The notes: generated by a model from the letters alone, not told the origin. Positions 1-8,982 are shown, numbered from the stretch's first letter. The stretch is DNA of 64,000 nt from an uncultured Flavobacteriales bacterium (GCA_905181585.1 CAJIYG010000003.1:252015-316014), one strand, 5' to 3'. Numbers and translations are program-made.

Positions 1-1455
1 ATACAGACATACTTTAGGTACAGATGCATCAGAGGATGTTTTAGTTTATGAGGAAAAGGATGATACTTTTAGTTGCTATGTTTTTAAAACAAAATCAAGA
101 AAATATTTAATGATTGGTTCTTATCAAACTCTTTCAACTGAGTATCAATTTTTAGATGCTAGTGATCCTGCGGGTAAATGGCAAGTTATACACCCAAGAG
201 AAAGTAATTTAGAATACTCTGTTAGTCATTTTGAAGATAAATTTTATATTAAAACTAATTGGGAGGCTAAGAATTTTAGACTGATGCAAACCTCAATTAA
301 TTCAACTTCAAAATCAAATTGGCAAGAAGTTATTCCGCATCGTAAAGATGTGCTCTTAAGAGTATTAATATTTTTAAAAATTATTTAGTAGTTAATGAAA
401 GAAAAGATGGTCTTCGTAATACTAGAGTTATTAACTGGAAGGATAATTCTGAGTACTATATAAAATTTAATGATCCAACATATTCTTTATACTCTAGCTC
501 TAATGTAGATTTTGATACTGATTTTTTTCGTTTTGTTTATACTTCTTTGACTACTCCTCGTTCAGTTTATGACTATAATATGGTAACTAAAGAACAAACT
601 CTTTTAAAACAAAAAAAAGTTTTAGGCGGTAAATTTGACTCAGATAATTATGTTTCAGAGCGTTTATTTGCTAAAAGTAGAGATGGCAAAACAGAGATTC
701 CTATTTCATTAGTTTATCGAAAGGGACTTAATAAAAATGGTAAACAACCTTTGCTATTAAATGGTTACGGATCTTATGGTAGTAGTTCTGATCCTTATTT
801 TAGCTCTGTAAGACTAAGTCTTTTAGATCGAGGTTTTACTTTTGCTATTGCTCATATTAGAGGTGGTCAAGAAATGGGTAGAGATTGGTATGAAGATGGT
901 AAGCTATTAAAAAAGAAAAATACATTTTATGACTTTATAGATTGTGGTAAATATCTGATAGATAGTAAGTTTACATCCTCAGAACATTTATATGCTTCAG
1001 GTGGTAGTGCAGGAGGATTGTTAATGGGGGCTGTAATGAATATGGAACCAGAATTATTTAATGGTATTATCGCTGGAGTACCTTTTGTAGATGTCATAAA
1101 TACGATGTGGGATGAGACAATTCCATTAACCACAGGAGAATTTGATGAGTGGGGTAATCCTAAAGATAAAGAATATTATGATTATATGAAATCGTATTCT
1201 CCTTATGATAACATCGTTGAAGTAAATTATCCGAATTTACTTATTACTACTGGATACTGGGACAGTCAAGTTCAATATTGGGAACCTGCTAAGTGGATTG
1301 CTAAGATTAGAGATTTTAGAGCTAATGATAATTTATTACTTATGTATTGTAATATGGATGTAGGACATGGAGGGTCTTCTGGTCGATTTGAAAGTTTGAA
1401 AGAAGTTGCTTTAGAGTATTCTTTTTTATTTAAGCTAGAAAGTATTAAAGAATAG
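1..1455 (+). pseudogene. ptrB: oligopeptidase B (protease II, S9A family), 5' truncated and frameshifted
   Basis: Serine oligopeptidase that cleaves peptides after basic residues; the family is usually about 690 residues, so the N-terminal third or more lies outside the window. The first visible residues (YRHTLGTDASEDVLVYEE, from base 2) belong to the beta-propeller side of the family. The catalytic domain holds the nucleophile in GGSAGG (Ser codon 1006-1008), the acid in YWDSQVQYWEP (Asp 1261-1263) and the His in GHGG (1366-1368). Reading runs in frame 2 to about base 358, then the same protein continues in frame 1, with only a one-base shift between them. The match resumes at once, so this looks like an indel error or a very recent mutation. 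No other gene competes for this stretch. Confidence 0.85.
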
Positions 1456-1511
1456 ATTGAATAAAGCAATAAAAAAATCAATAATATTTTAAAAAATTAA
1501 AAATCATTATT

Positions 1512-1519
1512 TAAATTTG
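1512..1519 (+). promoter_or_regulatory. Bacteroidota -7 promoter element before the TPP riboswitch
   Basis: TAAATTTG matches the Bacteroidota housekeeping -7 consensus TAnnTTTG. It lies about 10 bases before the riboswitch P1 stem, so the predicted transcript would begin just upstream of the aptamer. I see no clear -33 TTG at the right spacing, which keeps confidence moderate. Confidence 0.5.
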
Positions 1520-1525
1520 CATTAT

Positions 1526-1640
1526 CTAAAAAGGGGTGCCTTAAATTTTGGCTGAGAATATACCCATTGAACCTGGCTAAGTAGTTCTAGCAAGGAATTT
1601 TTGAGAAAACTCTGTGTTTTTCTTCTCACCCTTTTTGATT
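1526..1640 (+). promoter_or_regulatory. TPP riboswitch (THI element) with probable termination platform
   Basis: The conserved TPP aptamer core is present in order: GGGGTGCC (1533-1540), GGCTGAGA (1550-1557), TACCC (1561-1565), GAACCTGG (1569-1576), then a GCTA/TAGC stem followed by AAGGAA. P1 pairs AAAAA (1528-1532) with TTTTT (1598-1602), P2 pairs GGGG(T) with ACCC, and P3 is GCC/GGC. Downstream, TGAGAA (1602-1607) can pair with TTCTCA (1623-1628) to form a hairpin followed by CCCTTTTTG. CACCCTTTTT (1627-1636) is complementary to the 5' arm 1528-1538 with one bulged G, so the two folds exclude each other. That arrangement fits a TPP-off switch. The only gene downstream in range is the esterase whose ATG is at 1671. 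Confidence 0.85.
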
Positions 1641-1670
1641 TTATAAATTATAATAACTAAAACTAAAAAA

Positions 1671-2744
1671 ATGAAAAAATATATAATATTACTTTTTTTA
1701 AGCTTTGCTTTTTTTGCAAATGCTCAACAGCAATTAAATAAAACATTATTTTTTGATGGAATTAATAGAGAATACATAATATATATACCAGCAAGTTATG
1801 ATGGAAGTGAAGAATATCCTTTGCTATTTAGTTTTCATGGTGGGGCTGGATTTGCAAATGATTTTATTAACGTAAATGATATGAGACCTATAGCAGATAC
1901 AGCAGGATTTATTGCAATATATCCTCAAGGTGCAATTGATTATGATGGAGCTGACCCTGGCACTACTCCTTCAACTTCTTGGATACATAAAGCTCCTACA
2001 ACTCATAATGATGTTAATTTTATTGCTGCAATAATTGATACGCTTGCAAATGAATATTTAGTAGATGAGAATAGAGTTTATGCTTGTGGTTATTCAGAGG
2101 GAGGTATTTTTTCTTATGAATTAGGGTGTAGACTTAATAACAGAATAGCTGCTTTTGCTTCTGTTTCAGGAAGTATGATGGTAGATGCTTTTAGAGATAG
2201 TTATTATAATTTAGGCTTTTGCTCACCTATTCATCCAACTGCAGTAATGTTAATTCCTGGTACAAATGATATGAGCCCTCATTCTACATATAGTGGATTT
2301 CAGCCATATTATATGTCTGCTGATGAGATTACAACTTATTGGTCAAATTATAATAATACCGATATTAATCCTATAATTTCTCAATTACCAAATATTAATA
2401 CTTCTGATGGTAGTACTGTTGAAAGAAGAGTATGGGAAGGAGGAGATAATTGTGTTAGAATAGAAGAATTAAAGGTGATTGGCGGAGATCATGACTGGCC
2501 AGGAAGCTGGGGAAATATGGATATTAGTGCTAGTGATGAAATTTGGAATTTTGTTTCTAAATTTGATATTAATGGTTTAATTAATTGTAATACATCAAGT
2601 AATCATGAAATTCAAATTACTAAAGATCGGAAACTTATTAAAATCACTGATATGTTAGGTCGAGACATAAAAGAATTGAAAAATATTCCTCTTTTTTATC
2701 TTTACAATGATGGAATAGTAGAGAAAAAAATTATTATTAAATAA
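1671..2744 (+). CDS. secreted LpqC/PHB-depolymerase-like esterase with T9SS tail, under TPP riboswitch
   Basis: Alpha/beta hydrolase of the LpqC/feruloyl-esterase/polyhydroxybutyrate-depolymerase type, 357 residues. Residues 1-18 form a signal peptide ending FANA. The oxyanion region is FHGGAG (55-60). The nucleophile is in GYSEGG (Ser142), the likely acid is Asp200 in PGTND, and the His is His274 in GGDHDWPG. The C-terminal 40 residues (KLIKITDMLG then IPLFYLYNDG, ending KKIIIK) resemble the short type A sorting tail of T9SS substrates, so the protein is probably exported to the cell surface. It lies alone about 30 bases after a TPP riboswitch, which is odd for this family and suggests a role in thiamin scavenging. 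The natural substrate is unknown. A paralogue with a very similar tail lies at 10591-11665. Confidence 0.85.
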   Translation: MKKYIILLFLSFAFFANAQQQLNKTLFFDGINREYIIYIPASYDGSEEYPLLFSFHGGAGFANDFINVNDMRPIADTAGFIAIYPQGAIDYDGADPGTTPSTSWIHKAPTTHNDVNFIAAIIDTLANEYLVDENRVYACGYSEGGIFSYELGCRLNNRIAAFASVSGSMMVDAFRDSYYNLGFCSPIHPTAVMLIPGTNDMSPHSTYSGFQPYYMSADEITTYWSNYNNTDINPIISQLPNINTSDGSTVERRVWEGGDNCVRIEELKVIGGDHDWPGSWGNMDISASDEIWNFVSKFDINGLINCNTSSNHEIQITKDRKLIKITDMLGRDIKELKNIPLFYLYNDGIVEKKIIIK

Positions 2745-2754
2745 AATAACTTCA

Positions 2755-2780
2755 CTACTTTTAGTAGAGTTTCTTGTAAT
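2755..2780 (+). terminator. possible weak terminator after the esterase
   Basis: CTACT and AGTAG form a five-pair hairpin followed by GAGTTTCTTG. The stem is short and the T-run interrupted, so this is only a candidate. The cupin gene has its own promoter-like element, which makes an end of transcription here reasonable. Confidence 0.35.
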
Positions 2781-2825
2781 AATTTTACTGTATTATTTCT
2801 AAATTTTTTTAAAGAAATTATTATG

Positions 2826-2833
2826 TAATTTCG
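2826..2833 (+). promoter_or_regulatory. -7-like element four bases before the cupin ATG
   Basis: TAATTTCG differs from TAnnTTTG at one position and is followed by AATT and then ATG at 2838. With the usual Bacteroidota spacing, transcription would begin at or within a base or two of the start codon, giving a leaderless mRNA. Confidence 0.4.
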
Positions 2834-2837
2834 AATT

Positions 2838-3212
2838 ATGAAAAAAATTGAATCAATCAATATAATGAAAAAGTTTTCATTATTTAATGAAGAATGGACT
2901 CCTAAAATTCTAGGGGAGCTGAATGGTCAGTATGTAAAAGTATGTAAGCTTAAAGATGATTTTGTATGGCATAGTCATGAAAATGAAGATGAATTATTTA
3001 TGGTATTTAAAGGAACTCTTTTAATTGATTTCAGAGATAAAAAAACAGTCAAAGTAAAAGAGGGTGAGATTTTAATTATTCCAAAAGGGGTTGAGCATAG
3101 GCCACGCACAAATGGTGAAGTTGTATTTAATTTATTATTTGAGCCAAAAACAACTCTACACTCTGGTAATGTAGAAAGTGAAATGACAGTAAAAGAACTT
3201 GATTGGATTTAG
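2838..3212 (+). CDS. small cupin-domain protein
   Basis: Single-domain cupin of 124 residues, probably cytoplasmic since no signal peptide is seen. Cupin motif 1 is visible as WHSHENEDELFMVFKG (about 52-67), giving the His, His and Glu metal ligands. Motif 2 is GEILIIPKGVEHRP (about 82-95), with the fourth ligand His. A bound metal is therefore likely, but the substrate cannot be told from the sequence. The start at 2838 is preferred over the internal Met codon at 2865 because the promoter-like element lies four bases before it and because related cupins carry these N-terminal residues. The gene stands between two secreted hydrolases with its own apparent promoter, and nothing in the context points to a pathway. 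Confidence 0.8.
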   Translation: MKKIESINIMKKFSLFNEEWTPKILGELNGQYVKVCKLKDDFVWHSHENEDELFMVFKGTLLIDFRDKKTVKVKEGEILIIPKGVEHRPRTNGEVVFNLLFEPKTTLHSGNVESEMTVKELDWI

Positions 3213-3234
3213 CAAGAATGAAATACTCATTTAG

Positions 3235-3242
3235 TATTTTTG
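3235..3242 (+). promoter_or_regulatory. -7 promoter element four bases before the next ATG
   Basis: TATTTTTG is an exact TAnnTTTG match, followed by AATT and the ATG at 3247. The geometry predicts a leaderless transcript and matches several other genes of this window. Confidence 0.5.
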
Positions 3243-3246
3243 AATT

Positions 3247-4236
3247 ATGAAAAAAATTACTTTATTCTTATTATTTCCATTATTAGTTTTCTCACAAACT
3301 GAAAAATCTGCTTTCTCTGATGATGAATTATTTGTGATGTTTTATAATTTAGAAAATCTATTTGATACAATTGACAGTCCTACTACTAATGATAGTGAAT
3401 TTCTTCCAAGTAGTGAAAAAAAGTGGAATACTTACAGATATGATTATAAGCTAAAGCAAATAGAAAAAGTTTTTTCGAGTATTTCAAAAGAAGAAAATAA
3501 TAATAAAATGCCAGATATTATTGGTTTATGTGAAGTTGAAAATAGGCTAGTGATTAAAGATCTTTTAAAAACTCCGGTTTTTAATAATAAAGACTATAAA
3601 ATAGTCCATCAAGATAGTCCAGATAATAGAGGGATTGATTGTGCTTTATTATTTAACAATAAATTTAAGTTATTAGAGAAAGAGTTTATTAAAATAGAGA
3701 ATCCTACTGAGAAAAGACCTACTAGAGATATTGTATATGTCAAGTTACAACTACAAGATAAGGTAATTAATATTTTTGTAAATCATTGGCCTTCAAGATG
3801 GGGAGGACAAGAAAAATCCAACCATAAAAGAGTGTTTGTTGCTGAAGTTTTAAAAGATTTTATTAATTTGAACACTTCAGAGGACGAATACACGATAATA
3901 ATGGGAGATTTTAATGATTATCCATCTAATGAGAGTCTATCAAAAATTCTTGTCAATGATAATTTTGTAAATCTTATGTCAACTGACTTAGTTTTTGGAA
4001 AAGGTTCTTATAACTATAAGGGTAATTGGAATTGGTTGGACCAGATAATTATTTCTAAGAATTTTAAGAATCCTAATATTAATTTAACATCTGTTGGCGC
4101 ATTTCAAAGAGATTTTATGCTTTATAAAAGCAAAAATGGAGAATTTTATCCTAGCAGATCTTATGGTGGGAATAATTGGTATGGTGGTTTCTCTGACCAT
4201 CTCCCAATATATTTTAAATCAGTCTTTTTAAATTAG
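3247..4236 (+). CDS. secreted endonuclease/exonuclease/phosphatase family protein
   Basis: Member of the DNase I-like endonuclease/exonuclease/phosphatase superfamily, 329 residues, with an N-terminal signal peptide (MKKITLFLLFPLLVFSQ). Family motifs are visible in order: FYNLENLFDT, the metal-binding Glu in GLCEVENR, the NHWPSRWGG His motif, GDFNDYPSNES, and the terminal SDHLPIYF with the catalytic Asp-His pair. Bacteroidota carry many such exported proteins, often acting on nucleic acids or phosphoesters outside the cytoplasm; the actual substrate is not evident. There is no T9SS sorting tail, so a periplasmic location is likely. The gene converges with the large minus-strand BNR gene, leaving 10 bases between the two stop codons. 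Confidence 0.85.
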   Translation: MKKITLFLLFPLLVFSQTEKSAFSDDELFVMFYNLENLFDTIDSPTTNDSEFLPSSEKKWNTYRYDYKLKQIEKVFSSISKEENNNKMPDIIGLCEVENRLVIKDLLKTPVFNNKDYKIVHQDSPDNRGIDCALLFNNKFKLLEKEFIKIENPTEKRPTRDIVYVKLQLQDKVINIFVNHWPSRWGGQEKSNHKRVFVAEVLKDFINLNTSEDEYTIIMGDFNDYPSNESLSKILVNDNFVNLMSTDLVFGKGSYNYKGNWNWLDQIIISKNFKNPNINLTSVGAFQRDFMLYKSKNGEFYPSRSYGGNNWYGGFSDHLPIYFKSVFLN

Positions 4237-4246
4237 AATAAAAAAA

Positions 4247-7200
4247 TTATTTTTTAATTTTTGGTGCTCCAATATTTTTTAATTGCTCTGTCATTGGCTT
4301 AACACTCATTTCAATGTTTATATAAATAATTTCAAGTTCTAGGAATATTTTATTAGCCGTTTCTAAACTTTTTTTATGAGTTTGTGTTGGACCATATGTT
4401 GAATTAGCACCACCACTAGCAGACCATAGATAAGACCACATAGAAGGGTATTCATTTTCTTCTCCAATTTCTTTACGGACTTGACTTCCACCAAGATCTT
4501 TTTGAAGATCTAATATTTTATTTCTATTATTTAGTAATGAAGAATGTAAATTTTCATCAAGTGATGTTCCTCTTTCATAAGCCTTTAACATCATATTAAT
4601 ATTAGTTTTTAAATCTTTAATATTATTAGATAAATTATTTGCCTGATCTCTCAAATTATGAAGTTCATCTCTAAATTCTGAGATTATAGAAACTGAACTT
4701 CCTTTGATAGAACTTTTAGTTAATTGTTTTACATTAAAGTCTATTTTTTCTGAAATAGAAATAAATTCTCCTGCAACTTGTTTAAAAAGTTGTGCAGAAT
4801 ACTCTCCAGGATTTACCATATATCCTGATTCGTCTTTATTGAAATTTTTAGATGAAATGATAGATGTTGATTCTGATGAAAGATCCCAATTTATTCTATT
4901 AAACCCTTTTTTATTATCCGCTTTTACTTTTCTAATGATATTATTATTTGAATAGATAAATATCCATATTGCTGGATTAATTTCTTTTTTTTCAGACTCT
5001 AAAATTTTCCAATCAGGAATTTCAATAATTTTATTTTCTTTTTCAAACTTTTTTTCTTCCTTTTCTCTGCTTTTCTTTTGTGAGAGAATTTTGTCTTTTA
5101 GGTAATAAGTAAATTCTACTCCAAATGGAGGATTGTCAGCAACAAAATAATTATCCCCTTGAGATGCTTTCTTGCTGCCTCCTAAGATTCTTTTTTGTTT
5201 ATACCAATAACTATCTCTAGGTGAAAACAATTTTGAATTTTTATCTATTTTATTAAAAGTTCTTAAAGCTGAGTAATCATCTAAAATATATATTCCTCTA
5301 CCAAAAGTACCAAGGACAAGATCATTTTCTCTTTTTTGTATTGCTATGTCTCTAACTGATATGTTTGGCATCCCTCCATTAAGCTTAGTCCATTCCTTAC
5401 CTCCATTGTTAGTGAAATATACTCCAAATTCAGTTCCTAAAAAAAGCAAATTACTGTTTATATGATCTTGTGCTATTCTCCATAGTAATGTGTTTTCTGG
5501 TAAATTATTAGAAATTTTTTGCCATGTAAAGCCTTTATTTTTACTCTTATAGATATACGCATTATAATCTCCAAACTTATGATTATCAAACACTGCATAG
5601 ACAGTATTTTTTTCATATAGATCTGCTTTAATATCATTTACGAACGCAGTTTCTGGAAGTCCATTCAATTTTTTAATATTAATTTTTTGCCATGTTTCAC
5701 CTCCATTTTCTGTTACTTGAATTACACCATCATCTGTACCTGCATAAATGAGCCCTTCTTGCATTGGAGATTCAGAAAGTGATGTTATTGTACTATAGTT
5801 GGACATTGCGCGTACATCCCAAGCATTATTCCATTTTTGTTTTGATCCAAAAAAAGGAGTTGAAAGTCGTTCAATATTATTGGTAAGATCTTTAGAAATT
5901 GTTTGCCATGAATCCCCTCTATCATCTGATTTCCAAACTCTTTGAGAAGCAAAATATAATCTTTTTGGATTGTGGGGGCTCACTAAGATTGGCGCGTCCC
6001 AGTTAAACCTCTCTGTCTTTTCTCCAAACTCAGGCTGTGGTTTGATATTTGTATTCTCTCCAGTTTTTCTGTCATGTCTATTTAAATTTCCTCTTTGCCA
6101 TTGTGCATAAACAATATTAGGATTTCCTGGTTCAGTTGCAGGTTGGTGACCATCTCCACCTAATATAATAAACCAATCTGAGTTTCTAATACCATGAATA
6201 TTATCAGTCCTAGATGGAGCTCCTTGTGTATTATTATCTTGTGTTCCTCCATAAATATTATAAAAGGGTTCATTATCATCAACTGCAATTTTATAAAATT
6301 GAGTTAAAGGTAAATTATCGATAAATTTCCAGTTTAGAGTTTTATCAAAGCTTTCATATAAACCACCATCGCAGCCAATAAGTATGTAATTTTTATCACT
6401 CTTTTTAAATGCAACAGCATGATTATCTACATGTTTTTCAGTTTCATTCATTCGAATAAATGTTTTTCCACCGTCGTATGAGACTTGCATATAATTATCT
6501 GCAAGATATAATTCATCAAAATTATGTGGTGAAGCATATAGTTCCTGATAATAATGAGGACCTGTCCCTCCTGCTACTGCATCACTCATTTTAGTCCATT
6601 TTGCACCTTGATTTTCACTTTTATAAACACCTCCTGTTCTACGATCTAATTCTATTGCCGCATAAATTATATCTGGATTTTGAGGTGAAAGAACTAAACC
6701 AATTTTACCCATATTACTTTTTGGTAGACCACTTTTAAGTTTAATCCAATCTTCACCTCCGTTGTTAGATTTGTAAATTGCAGTGCCTGGACCACCTCCT
6801 AAATATCCAGCTATAGTTCTATGTCTTTGCCATGTTGCAGCATATAATAAATTAGGGTCTCTTGGGTCAATCAATAAATCTGTAGCTCCAATCCATTCAT
6901 TGTCTCCAAGAGTTTGAATCCATGATTTTCCACCATCATTAGATTTATAAACTCCTCTCTCACCACCCTTACTCCATAGCGGGCCTTGTGATGCAACCCA
7001 AATAATATTTGAATTTTTTGGATGTATTATAATCTTAGAAAGATGTTCAGATTTTTTTAAACCCATATTTTTCCATGATTCCCCTCCATCTTCACTTTTA
7101 TAGATTCCATCTCCATAAGCTACATGTCTTCCTCCAACATTTTCGCCTGTTCCAACCCATATAATATTAGGATTTTGTGGGTCTAATGAAATACATCCTA

Positions 7201-7501
7201 TTGAATAGCTTTTTTGACCATCAAAAATTGACTTCCATGTTGTCCCGGAATTTTCTGTTTTCCAAACTCCTCCAGAACCAGCTGTTACATACCATAAATT
7301 CTCATTTTCTGGATGAATAACAATATCAGATATTCTTCCAGACATTAGTGCAGGGCCTATACTTCTAAATTTTAAACCTGAATAGATTGAACTATTTTCT
7401 TTTTTATTTTTATCAGTTTTCTTATTTTCTTCAGCAAAAATATTAGAGTAAGAAGTTAAAATAAAAATGATTAATAGAGAGAGGTGTTTTAGGAATTTCA
7501 T
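4247..7501 (-). CDS. large exported BNR-repeat / VPS10-sortilin-like beta-propeller protein
   Basis: About 1084 residues from the chosen start at 7501 (MKFLKHLSLLIIFILT), which gives a proper signal peptide; an upstream in-frame start at 7543 would bury it behind 14 extra residues. The first 750 residues hold many BNR/Asp-box repeats of the type SxDGGxSWxxM or ENSGTTWK, for example KSEDGGESWK and KSNDGGKSW, arranged as in WD40/YVTN/BNR or sortilin-type propellers. A helical, lysine- and asparagine-rich C-terminal region follows, and there is no T9SS tail. Such proteins are common in marine Bacteroidota, and their function (protein or glycan binding, or hydrolysis) is not established. It is transcribed alone on the minus strand. 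Confidence 0.8.
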   Translation of the reverse strand: MKFLKHLSLLIIFILTSYSNIFAEENKKTDKNKKENSSIYSGLKFRSIGPALMSGRISDIVIHPENENLWYVTAGSGGVWKTENSGTTWKSIFDGQKSYSIGCISLDPQNPNIIWVGTGENVGGRHVAYGDGIYKSEDGGESWKNMGLKKSEHLSKIIIHPKNSNIIWVASQGPLWSKGGERGVYKSNDGGKSWIQTLGDNEWIGATDLLIDPRDPNLLYAATWQRHRTIAGYLGGGPGTAIYKSNNGGEDWIKLKSGLPKSNMGKIGLVLSPQNPDIIYAAIELDRRTGGVYKSENQGAKWTKMSDAVAGGTGPHYYQELYASPHNFDELYLADNYMQVSYDGGKTFIRMNETEKHVDNHAVAFKKSDKNYILIGCDGGLYESFDKTLNWKFIDNLPLTQFYKIAVDDNEPFYNIYGGTQDNNTQGAPSRTDNIHGIRNSDWFIILGGDGHQPATEPGNPNIVYAQWQRGNLNRHDRKTGENTNIKPQPEFGEKTERFNWDAPILVSPHNPKRLYFASQRVWKSDDRGDSWQTISKDLTNNIERLSTPFFGSKQKWNNAWDVRAMSNYSTITSLSESPMQEGLIYAGTDDGVIQVTENGGETWQKINIKKLNGLPETAFVNDIKADLYEKNTVYAVFDNHKFGDYNAYIYKSKNKGFTWQKISNNLPENTLLWRIAQDHINSNLLFLGTEFGVYFTNNGGKEWTKLNGGMPNISVRDIAIQKRENDLVLGTFGRGIYILDDYSALRTFNKIDKNSKLFSPRDSYWYKQKRILGGSKKASQGDNYFVADNPPFGVEFTYYLKDKILSQKKSREKEEKKFEKENKIIEIPDWKILESEKKEINPAIWIFIYSNNNIIRKVKADNKKGFNRINWDLSSESTSIISSKNFNKDESGYMVNPGEYSAQLFKQVAGEFISISEKIDFNVKQLTKSSIKGSSVSIISEFRDELHNLRDQANNLSNNIKDLKTNINMMLKAYERGTSLDENLHSSLLNNRNKILDLQKDLGGSQVRKEIGEENEYPSMWSYLWSASGGANSTYGPTQTHKKSLETANKIFLELEIIYINIEMSVKPMTEQLKNIGAPKIKK

Positions 7502-7590
7502 AATAAGTAAATTTATTGATTTTGCTAAGATAGTAAAACCCAATTATTTTTTTGTTTTAGCAATAGGAACTTTATGTCTTTTAAATACTC

Positions 7591-8238
7591 TTATTTATAG
7601 CTAAGTATTTTTTTATTTTCAATAATATTAATACCGTTTAATTCAGATTTTGATAGTTCAAGCATACATTTAGCTACTGTAGATGCTTTAACAGCTTTGA
7701 TTGATTGCGGAAGTAAATATGAAAATAGTGGCATTATAATCTGCCCAATACTTTCTATAAAACGGCTATTTTTTCTTTTTCCAATTAATAAGGACGGTTT
7801 TAAAATGAATAAAGAATTATTATTTGTTTTTATTACAGCATCTTCAATCTCTCCTTTTAATTTTAAATAAAAATTTGAGTTTGAACTTTTTGCTCCGCCA
7901 GAAGATATAAAAAGAAATTTTTTTGCATTTAATTTTTTACAAGAATTTGCAATATTTAATGTTATGTCAAAGTCAATCTCTTTGTATTTTTTTTTATTTC
8001 CTTTAACTTGTGCTTGAGTTGTTCCTATACAAGAAAAAACAATTGTATCTTTTTTAATACAGCTTTCAATTTCTATAGGTTCCGAGAAATTAATAACTTT
8101 ATTGGATATTTTGTTGCTTGAATATGTGAATTTTTTTCTGCTTACAACAAGTATACTTTTAAAATCTGAATCATTATTGAGAAGATTTAAAATATGATTT
8201 CCAGTTAATCCTGTTCCTCCAAATAATACTGCTTGCAT
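7591..8238 (-). CDS. NAD(P)H-binding Rossmann-fold protein (HTATIP2/NmrA-like)
   Basis: A 215-residue atypical short-chain dehydrogenase-like protein. The N-terminus MQAVLFGGTGLTGNHIL holds the glycine-rich GGTGLTG dinucleotide-binding motif. FSCIGTTQAQVKG (about 70-82) and KKFLFISSGGAKSSN (about 105-119) match the family of NAD(P)H-binding oxidoreductases related to human HTATIP2/TIP30. The canonical YxxxK catalytic pair is replaced by FYLKLKGEIE, close to the YxxxKGE motif of that family. Length fits a single domain of about 210-220 residues. It follows the nitroreductase gene on the same strand with 15 bases between, so the two may be co-transcribed. The substrate cannot be told. Confidence 0.75.
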   Translation of the reverse strand: MQAVLFGGTGLTGNHILNLLNNDSDFKSILVVSRKKFTYSSNKISNKVINFSEPIEIESCIKKDTIVFSCIGTTQAQVKGNKKKYKEIDFDITLNIANSCKKLNAKKFLFISSGGAKSSNSNFYLKLKGEIEDAVIKTNNNSLFILKPSLLIGKRKNSRFIESIGQIIMPLFSYLLPQSIKAVKASTVAKCMLELSKSELNGINIIENKKILSYK

Positions 8239-8253
8239 AATTTATTTCTGTTC

Positions 8254-8961
8254 TTATATTTCTTTAATTACAAGTTCATCATCAATTCTAAAACGATCTG
8301 AATAAACACCGTTCTCAGCAGCCTTTCCTATACCAAAAATCATTACTACTTTACACTGCCAGTTTAAATTTAATATTTTTTTAACTCTTTTTTCATCAAA
8401 CCCTTCCATTGGGCATGAATCAAATCCTTCTGATACCAGCCCCATCATGAAATTTTGACAAGCTAGAGCAGTTGTTTTAGTTACTGTTTCAAATATTTGA
8501 TGTTTATAAATAGGACCTCTAATCATAGGTCTGAAATAGCCTATTATATTTAAGAAGATAAAAACTAATCTTTTTATAAATCCAGTAATGCCAAATCTAT
8601 CATGTAGATATGCGTATGGAATAACTTTATTATAATATTTATCTACGATTGGGATTAGTTTATCATGTTTTTTATAATGTTCAATTATTAGATCTCTATT
8701 TCTTTTCCATGTATCTATTCTTGCTACAGCAATGACTATTTCTTGAGCAGTTTTTGCTGCGTTTTGAGAAAAACAAGCCTCGATAATTTTATCTTTTTTT
8801 TCTTTATCTCTTGCCCAATAAAATTCCCAAGGTTGCAGATTAGATGAGTTAGGGGCAAGTACTGATGCCTTTAAGCACTTTCTTATAACTGACTCAGGCA
8901 CTTTAGTTTTAGAAAATTTTCTTACTGATCTTCGTTTATTTACAGCATCAAAAAAGTCCAT
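8254..8961 (-). CDS. nitroreductase family protein
   Basis: FMN-dependent NAD(P)H oxidoreductase of the nitroreductase fold, 235 residues from ATG at 8961. An in-frame Met codon at 8988 would add nine residues ahead of the family's usual opening, so MDFFDAVNKRRSVRKF is preferred. The KRRSVRKF motif binds FMN phosphate, APNSSNLQPWEF is the second FMN-contacting segment, and LACQNFMMGLVSEGFDSCPMEGFDE is the third. The C-terminal MIFGIGKAAENG segment also fits the family. These enzymes reduce nitro compounds, quinones or flavins in the cytoplasm, and the native substrate is unknown. It is the first gene of a probable pair with the NAD(P)-binding protein downstream. Confidence 0.85.
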   Translation of the reverse strand: MDFFDAVNKRRSVRKFSKTKVPESVIRKCLKASVLAPNSSNLQPWEFYWARDKEKKDKIIEACFSQNAAKTAQEIVIAVARIDTWKRNRDLIIEHYKKHDKLIPIVDKYYNKVIPYAYLHDRFGITGFIKRLVFIFLNIIGYFRPMIRGPIYKHQIFETVTKTTALACQNFMMGLVSEGFDSCPMEGFDEKRVKKILNLNWQCKVVMIFGIGKAAENGVYSDRFRIDDELVIKEI

Positions 8962-8982
8962 TCGAGTATTTATTTTATTACT

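Noticed and set aside
547..1455. Separate 302-residue gene starting at TTG 547
   Set aside because: Bases 362-546 in the same frame continue the oligopeptidase B protein, so this is the C-terminal part of the frameshifted gene.
4704..4955. Open frame opposite the BNR gene, and similar ones opposite other genes
   Set aside because: Low-complexity composition, no promoter element, fully inside a conserved gene on the other strand.
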